Both the position numbers and the translations under genes were made by a program. From Turbatrix aceti (lineage: Eukaryota > Nematoda > Chromadorea > Rhabditida > Panagrolaimidae): DNA of 64,000 bases. The notes below the pieces were generated by a model. That model ran no database searches and was not told the origin of the DNA. It was given only the letters and a program-made list of their open reading frames with translations. Location: NCBI GenBank assembly GCA_963969345.1, contig OZ017769.1:4216816-4280815 (forward strand), read 5' to 3'. Of this stretch, positions 47,326-56,781 are shown in pieces; position 1 is the first letter of the stretch; every line of letters starts with the position of its first letter.

Positions 47326-48369
47326 GGCGATCAGATTGATACTAATGAGCGAGTTTCTTGTTTTAGATCGCCTCAGACAGGGTATTTATGCAAACGCGAC
47401 ACCGTGTTCAGTGATCTATGATTTCGCGCGCAACATGATACATTGTGCGCGAGTTGTTATTTTTAGCAGCGCGCGAGCAAAGTTCTTTTTTCTTTTTCTG
47501 TCGGCCCAACCCAGAGATAAGACTTGTTATCAATGACGAGGACCATTTTGTGTCACACTTTGTCACTTTATTACCGCATGCCACGATCAGAGAACACGAA
47601 CTTTGAACATCCATTATCCAATTATTTTTTTGGTGCCGTAGCGCGTTCATCGGCGAAGGGATCTTCAGGATGACTGACAAGAAAGTCCTGCCAGAACAGT
47701 CGCGGATGCTGCGGAACGGCATTCAGCTGGGCAATCTCGTCAGGAGACAACTCAAAATCCCAAATGTTAAAGTTTTCCTCGATTCGCTTCGGGGTTAGAA
47801 GACTTCGGCACGGCTGCGATGCCGTTTTGCGCCAGGTGGCGAAGAAGAATCTGCGCGGGCGTTTTGCCGTGTTTTTTGGCGAGAGATTGAACCAGTTCGT
47901 TTTCAAGAACGGGGGGCACGTCGGGGAAAAAAGGCTTGTAACCGGTGGGGAGGGCTGTGCCGAAGCGGCCGGGGGAGCCGATTGGGGAATAGGCGGTTAG
48001 AGTGATGTTGTGCTGGGCGCAGAGGGCCTGAAAATTCCTCATTTACACAAATACCTAAAAAAAATTGTCCTGAAAAAAATTTAAAAAAATTTTCAGGTCT
48101 GAAAAAAATTTTGAAAACCCTCACCCGAAGCTTTTTCTGCTGCAAATGAAGATGGAGCTCAACCTGGTGATTGTGAGGCTTCACGCGGGCTATTTTGAGA
48201 ACCCTTTCCACCTGCGAAGGATGAAAATTCGAAATCCCAATCGCGCTGGCCAATTTCTGGTCATAAAAACGCTCGATGCCTCTCCAGATATCCTCAACAG
48301 TCACATCCGTCCGCTGAACACCCAAATCACGTGAAAAAGCACCAGGCATGTGCGCCAGGTAGAGATCCA

Positions 48370-49735
48370 CTCACAAAAAAAAAGAGTTAACACTTTGAAG
48401 TGTAAAACGACGTAACACTTATAAGGATTACCTATAACACTTTGAAAGTGTAAAAACCGAACAAAAATGACCCCGTAACACTTTGAAAGAGTTACGGGAA
48501 AAACAAGAAAAGTGTGAATTATAATTTGTATAGTCATGTCTCAAGAATAAACATTTCGGGTGTTCTTCGCACGAAAAAAGAATTCAAGATAACCAATCAG
48601 TGGAGTCTTGAAGCGAATGTTGCGATCGTTTCGCAGCGATTTCGTCAAATTTGCGTATTTTGTCATTGTTGGTTTTTGACAAAAGTTTTGTCATCGTTGT
48701 TTTTTGCGTGCGACGTGATGAATTTCTTCCAGAATACTTGTATTAGCTACTTCTTTCCCTCAACTGAATGTAACCTCGGACACTACTGATGGGGTAAGTT
48801 TTTAGTTATCAAAAAGTTTTTGTTTTTACTACTTTTTTGAAAACCAATCCAGTTTCAACCTTTTTTATCTTTTTTTTGCGATTGTGCTCTAAGTTTCTGC
48901 GAGTTGTTAGGTAGAATTGCGAAAGGAAAGGGGATAGCTGGAGTGCCGAGATTGGCTTCACGATCGCAGAAAAAAGACAAAAATTGGTTGAAATGCAGTT
49001 GGCTCCAAATTTTTGAATAATATTTATCCATTTTTTATAATTATAGGTAATTACGGGTAACGTCCCGCAGCTGTTCTGTTTCAATGTGATTGTAGGTTTG
49101 AAGAATAACTCAAAAATCAAAATCATGCTCACGTTTTTAGGCAGAAACACATACAGATGCTTGAAAAAGAAGTCAACTTAAAAAATAAAAAAATTCAGAA
49201 TCTCTGCTGCATCATCTATTCAACGAGGACTACTGTAAGTTTTTGAAATTAACAAATTTTTGGCCCTAAAAAGCTTGAAAACTGGACTAATTTTTTTGTT
49301 TTTTAGACAAATTGGCTGCAATCAGACGTCATCATCACCCCTACCAAAATTCAACGCACCGGTAACCAGCAAAAAATCCTTCCGTCACTTTCTGCGCGGT
49401 CGTCTCTATTTTCATCTCTTTTTTTATGATGTTGCTTCTTTGTTTGTTTCTCTATGTTGTTTGTTTGTATTGGTTATAAAGTAAAACAATACCTAAACCG
49501 TGTAGTCCCGCAAAGCCTAAAAATTTACATAAAAAAAGCACATTTGACGCACTTTGCCAAGCCTATTCTATGCATTCACAATTCGTCATTTGACACTTTC
49601 AAAGAGTTAGGGGTAACACTTTCAAAGTGTAAGCTGCTCAATGACACTTTGAAAGTGTTATACAGGCAAATTACACTTCAAAGTGTCATCAATAACACTT
49701 TGAAGTGTTACAGGTAACACTCCTTTTTTTGTGAG
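48370..49735. mobile_element. 1.37 kb non-autonomous element with AACACTTTGAAGTGTT iterons
   Basis: Ends are CTCACAAAAAAA and TTTTTTTGTGAG; flanked by CA (or CAC) duplicated at 48368-48369 and 49736-49737. Just inside both ends lie several palindromic units of the form AACACTTTGAAAGTGTTA. The 1 kb interior has no transposase-like frame. Superfamily unassigned. Inserted in the coding exon of the second aldo-keto reductase. Confidence 0.8.
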
Positions 49736-49742
49736 CACGTAA

Positions 49743-50228
49743 GGGCTTGTCCAGAAATTACGTCATCGCAAAATCGGGGATTTTTTACCCCCCTCCCCCC
49801 TCTGTCATCGGTCGTCATTGCAAGGTGGGGCACCCCGGACCCCCCCCCCCCCCTAAATGACGTCATTTTGAAAAAAAGTCGCCATTTTTAGACTTTTTTT
49901 TTGCAAGTTTTGGCATATCAATTTTGCTAAAAACTACTTCCAGATAAAAATGCCAAAATTATTGTGTTTGTGTTTTTTAAAGAAACCTTTTCGGAGTCGG
50001 TCAGATAAAAAAATTGGGGAAACATATTTATATTGGAGCAAAATCAGTCAGTTTTCAGCCAATTTTGGCAAAAAAATCGGAAATTTTGAAAATTCCTAAG
50101 CCAATTTTTGAAATTTTTAAATGACGTCATTTTGAGCAGGTACCCCCCCTCCCCCCTCCATCATTTTTCGTCATTTTTGGACTGACCCCCCCCCCCCTCT
50201 CGCAATGACGTAATTTCTGGACAAGCCC
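49743..50228. mobile_element. PIF/Harbinger-type MITE
   Basis: 486 bp with terminal inverted repeats beginning GGGCTTGTCCAGAAATTACG and ending in its reverse complement, and a perfect 3-bp target duplication TAA (49740-49742, 50229-50231). G-starting ends and a TWA duplication are the PIF/Harbinger signature. C-rich blocks and TGACGTCATTTTGA motifs lie inside. No transposase. Confidence 0.88.
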
Positions 50229-50836
50229 TAATCCAGACGCAACTTTGCCAGGGAGTCCCGAATGGCTTCTTCCTGATCTTCAGGTGCCAGCTGACCCATA
50301 AAACACTTGGTCGTGACAAAAATGTCCTCTCGAGTGACTACGCCTTCTGCGAAGAGTTCAGCCAAAGCTTCACCGATGACATCTTCGTTTTCGTAGCTCG
50401 CGGCCGTGTCAATGTGCCGGTAGCCAATTCGGACGGCGTGTTTAATCGCGGAAATGGCTTCGGCTCGGTCGGATGTCAGCCAGGTTCCCAGGCCAAGAAT
50501 CGGCATTTTCACGCCGTTGGAGAGAACCAGGTCGGGGATTTGGTGGGTCATTGTTTATTACGGCAGGTAAAGACAGGTGAGCAGGTAAGAAAACAACGCA
50601 AACGTTAATGTTGCCTTTTTGCGGGCTGTCAAACTGCCTTTTATGTACTTTTTCATCAGCTCGGAAGCTATTTTGGTTGCAGGTAAGCATTGATCGTCAC
50701 CAAAGCACGCGCATCGACCTTTTTAAAACGACGATTGCGTGTTTGACCAACGCAGAGCACAAACTTTATCAACACACACAAAAAAGCAATTATTCAAAAA
50801 ATCCGATACAAAAATAAAAAGTGAATATCACTCAAA

Positions 50837-52052
50837 TTAGGCCTTCTTGAGAGCAGCGCGGTCGGCGGCAAAAGGATCTTCCTTGTGTCCCACAGCGAAA
50901 TCCTGCCAGAAGAGACGCGGCAGCTGTGGAACAGCATTGAGCTGGGCAACCTCGTCGGAATTCAGTTCAAAGTCCCAAATGTTGAAATTCTCCTCGATGC
51001 GTTTTGCGTGGACAGATTTCGGGATGACAGCGATGCCGTTCTGCACGAGGTGACGGAGCAGCACCTGGGCAGGTGTCTTGACGTACTTCTTTGCCAGGGC
51101 TTTGACGAGTTCGTTTTCAAGGACCGGAGGAGCATCTGGCCATTCCATTTTTTTGCCGCTCGGGAGAACGAACTGGGAGCGGCCGGGGGAACCGATGGGG
51201 GCGTAGGCCGTCAGGGTGATTTTGTGCTGCGCTCCGAGTTCCTGGAATTTGGAAAAAATAGAACTTTTAAAAAAATCTAAAAAAATGTGGAAAAAAAAAC
51301 TAGAATTTGGAAAAAAATGAGTTCCTAGAATTTCGAATTTCGAAAAAACGAGTTGCTAGAATTTCGAGTTTGGAAAAAAAACGAATTTCTAGAATTTGGA
51401 ATTTGGAAAAAATAGAAAAAAAAATTTTTCTCGTAAAAAAAAATCTTGAAGCATAAAAAAAAACAAATTTACGTTCACTCACCTGCAACCTCTTCTGCTG
51501 GAAATACAGGTGCAATTCGACCTGATGATTATGAATCGGCACGCGGGCAATCTTCAAAATGCGCTCCACCTGCTCCGGACTGAAATTTGAAATCCCGATT
51601 GCCCGGGTGAGTTTCAGGTCGTAGAGCTTCTCAAGACCCTTCCAGATTTCCTCAACAGTCACGTCATGCAACTGTTCGGTCATGTCAGCGTTGAACGCCG
51701 TTGGCATGTGGGCCAGGTAGAGGTCGACGTATTCCACGCCGAGCTTCTTCAACGAGTCCCTCAGCGCCGGTTCCTGGTCAGCAGGAGAGAGAGTCTCGGA
51801 GCGGCACTTGGTCGTGATGAAAACGTCTTCTCGTTTGACGACGCCCTCCTTGATCAGGTCCGCGAGAGCCTCGCCAATGTCCTGTTCGTTCATGTAGTTC
51901 GCCGCGGTGTCGATGAGTCGGTAGCCGATGCGGATGGCGTGTTTGACGGCGTTGATGACTTCATCGCGGTTCGACGACTGCCAAGTGCCGAGGCCAAACG
52001 CCGGCATTTTCACGCCGTTGGAGAGAGTCAGGTTGGGCACGTTTGGGGACAT
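50837..52052 (-). CDS. Aldo-keto reductase, copy 3
   Basis: Exons on minus: 51483-52052 and 50837-51241, 241-bp intron at the same position as in copies 1 and 2; 324 residues. Tetrad: Asp in RLIDTAANY, Tyr in ANYMNE, Lys in ITTKC, His in YLAHMP. NADPH-binding end IPKSVHAKRIEENF present. Very similar to copy 4 at the N-terminus (MSPNVPNLTLSNGV shared). The intron contains an imperfect repeat of TAGAATTTGGAATTTGG units of about 40 bp (51300-51420). Confidence 0.93.
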
Positions 52053-53026
52053 TTTTGAGATTTTTAAAATCGCGGTAAATCCTCAAAAATTTAAAAAAAA
52101 ACGTGGGTGAAAGAAAAATATGTTTTTACGAGCAAACAGGACACAACACGACTGAACTGGAAAAAGAACGCGAATGACAGGTAGAATGCAGGTGAACGGC
52201 GAAGTGAAAGGATTTGTGATCACTGAACTGTTTTGGGTCCGTAAAAAGAGGCGGAGGGTGGAAAAGGTGTCCACAAACAACAAAACACGTAAATATGGGT
52301 GTTTCGACCTTCGCTCTCGAATTGGCGATGATGCGGTACAACAATAGAAAATTCAGGAAAACCCACCACCAAAAACTAAGAGCAGGTGAGGCTACCGGCT
52401 TATCCACAGTTCATAGCTTCCTAATTTGAGTAAATCCCAGTGAATTACACCCCATAGAAAAATTTATATCTATCGCAGAAAAAAATGATCAAAGATGCAA
52501 GGAAAACAAAATTGTTGTTTTTTGTTTTGGCGACATCCCGCGCGTGTGATGCGTGTTTGTCCTTCACGTGCACCTCGCATGCTGCCAGCAGTCGCCGCAA
52601 TTTATTTAGATATGACGTCGGGCAGAAGCAACAATTCAGGACCGCATCGGCGGGCCGGGCCGGACCGCATCGCTATTTTTAACGACGACGCGACTGATGT
52701 GAGCGGACCTGCCGCAACCGATGAAAGAAGAAAGTGTCCATAGATCACGGTGGTGTTCGCTTACCCTTCCTCCCTTCCTGCCCGTGATTTTTTAAAATGC
52801 AAACTGACACTTCTGCTCGACAAAAAAAAGAAAGGTCAAGTGTTGGGCTACAAACCAGTTTCAATAAGACACAAAATTTTTATTTTGGTGCGGTAATAAA
52901 TTATTTTAAAAAGTAAAAAGTATCGTTACGACAGAGTAAAAGAGTTGCAAAAGACGCCAAAGGCGAGAGAACGATCAAAACAGCAAAACAAGTCTCATGG
53001 ACGCGGATTCGGCCCGCGGCCCGGAT
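52053..53026. other. Intergenic region between aldo-keto reductase copies 3 and 4
   Basis: No gene visible. AATAAA on the minus strand at 52881-52886 could serve copy 4 as polyA signal, about 140 nt after its stop. Confidence 0.4.
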
Positions 53027-54001
53027 TTAGGCCTTGGGTGCCGAAGCGCGCTCGTCGACAAACGGATCTTCAGGATGACCGACGAGGAAGTCCTGCCAGA
53101 AGAGCCGAGGATGCTGCGGAGCGGCATTGAGCTGGGCGACTTCGTCAGGGGTCAGCTCAAAGTCGAAGATGTTGAAGTTCTCCTCGATGCGCTTTGCGTT
53201 GACGGACTTCGGGATGACCGCGATGCCGATTTGGACGAGATGACGGAGCAGCACCTGCGCGGGGGTTTTCTGGTGCTTGGCCGCGATCGACGTGACCAGG
53301 GGGTCCTCGAGGACGGAGGGGGCTTCCGGCCAGGCGGGCTTGTATCCGTTGGGCAGGACGTACTTGGTCCGGCCAGGAGACCCGATGGGCGCGTAGGCAG
53401 TCAGGGTGATGTTGTGCTTCTTGCTGACTTCCTGGAGCGCCTTCTGCTGGAGGTACAGGTGCAGCTCCACCTGGTGGTTGTGGATTGGCACGCGGGCAAT
53501 CTTGGCAATGCGCTCCACCTGGGCAGGACTGTAGTTGGAGATGCCGATCGCGCGGGTCAACTTGAGATCGTAAATTTTTTCGAGACTTTGCCAGATCTCT
53601 TCGACGGTCACGTTCTTGAGTTGCTCGGACATGTCCAGGTTGAAAGCGCCGGGCATGTGGGCGAGAAGGAGGTCGACCTGCTCGAGACCGAGTTTGGCCA
53701 GCGAGTCTCGGACTGCCTTTTCCTGGTCGGCAGGAGCCAGCTCACCGGGCTGGATCTTGGTCGTGATGAAGATGTCCTCGCGCTTGACGACTCCCTCCGC
53801 GAAGAGCTGCTTCAGTGCCTCACCAATGGCGTCCTCGTTGAGGTAGCTGGCGGCGGTGTCGATGAGACGGTAGCCGAGTTTGACAGCCACTTTGACGGCA
53901 TTGATGACTTCTTCGCGGTTCGACGACTGCCAGGTGCCGAGGCCGAAGATGGGCATCTGCACGCCGTTGGAGAGAGTCAGGTTGGGGACGTTCGGGGACA
54001 T
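53027..54001 (-). CDS. Aldo-keto reductase, copy 4, intronless
   Basis: One uninterrupted frame of 324 residues, unlike its three neighbours, which all have an intron after the LQ/LR codon of the QQK(R/A)L motif; here QQKALQEVSKK runs straight on. Tetrad: Asp in RLIDTAASY, Tyr in ASYLNE, Lys in ITTKI, His in LLAHMP. NADPH clamp IPKSVNAKRIEENF. Third codon positions are strongly G/C (more so than in the other copies), suggesting high expression or a different history. Either one precise intron loss or a processed copy; the tandem position and upstream similarity to copy 3 favour intron loss after duplication. Confidence 0.95.
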   Translation of the reverse strand: MSPNVPNLTLSNGVQMPIFGLGTWQSSNREEVINAVKVAVKLGYRLIDTAASYLNEDAIGEALKQLFAEGVVKREDIFITTKIQPGELAPADQEKAVRDSLAKLGLEQVDLLLAHMPGAFNLDMSEQLKNVTVEEIWQSLEKIYDLKLTRAIGISNYSPAQVERIAKIARVPIHNHQVELHLYLQQKALQEVSKKHNITLTAYAPIGSPGRTKYVLPNGYKPAWPEAPSVLEDPLVTSIAAKHQKTPAQVLLRHLVQIGIAVIPKSVNAKRIEENFNIFDFELTPDEVAQLNAAPQHPRLFWQDFLVGHPEDPFVDERASAPKA

Positions 54002-55037
54002 TTTTGAGCTTTGTTCTTACCTGCAATGGATTTTTTGATGTAAAAAATTGTTTTTAAACAAAATTCATCAAAAAATTAAAAAAACGGATCACGAAATCGA
54101 CCGACCGACTGGAAAACAAAAAAAACAAACAAAATGACTCTAAAGCAGCCCGGTTTGTAAATATATAACCCTGAAGAGCTGTCCTGTCAGCCAGTGCACC
54201 TGGAGTCATAACGGACAGGCAAGGTCGCAGGAATCATCGCGCTCGAATATTCCAGAAAAAAAAACACAACACCGCTACCGCCGACCGTGGTCCGGCCGGG
54301 CCGGCGATTTTATGTTTGTTGTCCGTCACCGCCGTCGTCTTCCAACCTTTTTATAGCTCGCAAGCAAGCATGCATGCTGGGTATAGTTTGTGTGATGACT
54401 GCCTTTTTTGAGGCCCCGTAGTCATTACAACTCACAGCGGGTGATAAATTAGCAGTACACCTGGATATTTTTTGATGAGTGAACCTGTCACGAAACACGC
54501 TGCTATCAAACAAACTAATGTAAGAGTCACCGTTCTTCCAGACAGAGCCAGACAGATCAGCGAACAAGGATTGAAAAAAGGTTTTTGAATCATTGCGGCC
54601 AATACACAACATTTTCCAGACAGCGAAGATGCTGAAGAAAAAATCCGTATCAGACAGGTATAAAAAACAAGATCGGAAAAAACACGGGTCAATCGATTAA
54701 AAAACAAGCCCAGCAGTGTAAGGCAGCACGATATTGTGCGTGATTGGAGAGAAGCTAGCAAGTGGTAAACTGGGAAAGGCGCAAGGAAACATTCCAGCAA
54801 GGTCCAGCGGTCCGAAGAGAATTTTTTTGCAAGCCACATCACTTCCCTTCACCATCACACCGAAATTTATATATCAAATGAATGACTCGATTGATCATCG
54901 CAGAGCACGACAATATTGCCTTTCACACTGAATTATTCTGCAAAACAGTCGCAAAGCTGTGGTGCTATCAAAAAATGCATCTCGACATGCCCGTGCGCCT
55001 GTGCCTTTTATTCTGGCCCGGAATGCTTGAAAACACA

Positions 55038-55109
55038 TCTTCGGTAGTATAGTGGTAAGTATCCGCGCCTGTCACGTGCGAGACCCGGGTTCGATTCCCG
55101 GCCGGAGAG
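55038..55109 (+). tRNA. tRNA-Asp(GTC)
   Basis: 72 nt: acceptor TCTTCGG/CCGGAGA, D arm AGTATAGTGGTAAGTAT, anticodon stem CGCGC/GTGCG with loop CTGTCAC (anticodon GTC), T loop TTCGATT, discriminator G. Matches the eukaryotic tRNA-Asp pattern. Confidence 0.92.
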
Positions 55110-56045
55110 GATAACTTTTTCGCCTTTTTTCTTCACTCTTCCTGTTATTTGAAGCAACGCAACTTATTTTTGCATCTAAACGATTGTTTTTTTTGCACAT
55201 GAGTTAGATAAACTGCATGTTTATTTCAACAACAAAGAGCACTGTGGCAAAAAAACCAAATCGTCCCATGCTGACAACTGAAAAAAACAACAAGCAGGAG
55301 CTCAAAAAGCTTTTCCGCCCTTTCCATCCTTCAATTCGCCTGTTTGCGGCCAGCTTGACATTCAAATAGGGGCTATTGTCTGGCCGAGCAGCAGCAAGCA
55401 GTCCGGTCAGGCGGCGCAATACGGCCCTTCTCCAAAAATTTTGAACACGTTGCTGGGGAGACAATTCCGGTGGAGGTGCCGCCGCTGTCCTGTCCTGTCC
55501 TATCCTGTCAAGTCGGGAAGTCGGGACCTCTGCCCTCGGCCATAGGCTGGAAATAGGGAAATTAATAGCGCCGTGACCGGCAGCGGCCGCGGCCATGGTC
55601 GCATCCTACCATGCCCATGCCGAGAGTGAGAGTTGCGCGCGCGAGCCTTTCTTCCTCGCGCAACATAGGTTTTCCTCCTCAGGTTCCGGTCGTCTGCGTC
55701 ATACCTATCGGTCGGTAATGAGGTGCTTCAACCACCGCCGACCACCCCCCCCCCTTCCAACAACTGACCAACTCGTTTAATGGTATGGCTTCAATCGGTG
55801 GCTGCTAATCTTGCTACCTGGTAACGGTATACGCTCGACTTAACAAGATATGCCCAGAGCCATGACTGACCGGACCTGACCGCTGACCAACCATGCCCCC
55901 GTCTGTTAGACCACTCAAGCCGAACGTTGTTTCTTAACTCTCGACCGTGGAGCATGACGTTCTTACACTTTTTAGCTTTTGTACGTTTATTATACGATTT
56001 TGTGTAAAAATACGTAATTTTCAGCAAAAATGCCAAAAAGTTATC

Positions 56046-56118
56046 CGCCTCCTAAGGGGCTCGAACCCTTGGCCTTGGGATTAAAAGTCCCACGCTCTAC
56101 CAACTGAGCTAAAGAGGC
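56046..56118 (-). tRNA. tRNA-Lys(TTT), left copy
   Basis: 73 nt on minus: acceptor GCCTCTT/AGGAGGC, anticodon loop CTTTTAA (anticodon TTT), T loop TTCGAGC, discriminator G. Identical in sequence to the copy at 56247-56319 and in the opposite orientation, 128 bp apart. Confidence 0.93.
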
Positions 56119-56246
56119 ATGCTTTTCCCTAAAAGGTGTGGAAAAAAACTGAATTAATTTATTCAGGATCTTTTTTTTACAACCAAGTGCAAAAAACCGG
56201 TCAGCGCGCACCCATTCACAAAAGCGACCAGTTGGTCGAAAACCGT

Positions 56247-56319
56247 GCCTCTTTAGCTCAGTTGGTAGAGCGTGGGACTTTTAATCCCAAGGCCAAGGGT
56301 TCGAGCCCCTTAGGAGGCG
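56247..56319 (+). tRNA. tRNA-Lys(TTT), right copy
   Basis: Same 73-nt sequence as the left copy; together they form a large inverted repeat with a 128-bp spacer. Confidence 0.93.
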
Positions 56320-56781
56320 GATACATTTTTTTCTTTTTTTCATGTCTTCGAAAATGTTATTAACCCTTTCCGATGTTACCTGTCTACTGTTTTTTGATAA
56401 AATTAGCCGTGATCAAGTGATACTGATTAAAATAAAATGTTGCGACTTTTTTTGCAATAAATAGTACCATTTTGATGTTTGTATGGGAACTTTCTTGAGA
56501 TGTGAGATGTTTCCTTTCCACCCAATCGAGCCAGGGACATGCCTGCTGGCAGGACACGACTTTGCCTCACCGCAGTGGCACGGTGCCATATTGTCTCGGA
56601 CCGGAAGCCGGTGCGTTGTTGCCTGACTTTCGGGCGCTCAAAGACCTCGCTTTCGGAAAAATGACTTCCGCCGGGCGTTTTGTTTTGTTTGGCACTGTCA
56701 TTTTGCCATCGATTGTCGACTTGTCGCCCGGGTTGTACTGACTCGCAGGCCGGCTTTCAGCACCACCAGATCCATCAATCG

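Larger units (their letters stand above)
47629..50551 (-). pseudogene. Aldo-keto reductase, copy 2, broken by two transposons and a frameshift
   Basis: N-terminal coding part 50232-50551 carries GLGTWL, HIDTAASYENE and TTKC, ending at KLRLD. The next residues (VDLYLAHMP...) resume at 48369, 1.86 kb further on. The gap is filled by two mobile elements (48370-49735 and 49743-50228) with five bases of the gene between them; removing both and one copy of each target duplication restores the frame exactly. After an intron (donor at 48124), the last exon (from about 48027) has one extra C in a run (GGGG at 47791-47794 on plus), which shifts the frame and stops translation early. Downstream the correct frame resumes (IEENFNIWDFELSPDE). 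All four catalytic residues were once present. Two unrelated lesions argue for a genuine pseudogene. Confidence 0.88.
54002..56781. other. Intergenic region with tRNA cluster
   Basis: Holds tRNA-Asp and an inverted tRNA-Lys pair (separate entries). No protein gene is supportable. A possible splice acceptor (CTGACTCGCAG, ending 56749) lies in frame upstream of the DEG/ENaC ATG, so an extra 5' exon of that gene may be hidden here. Confidence 0.4.

Noticed and set aside
52997..54007. 336-codon open frame on plus, fully antisense to the fourth aldo-keto reductase
   Set aside because: It mirrors the highly G/C-biased reductase gene; the minus frame has all catalytic motifs. The plus frame has no domain sense and is a by-product of codon bias.
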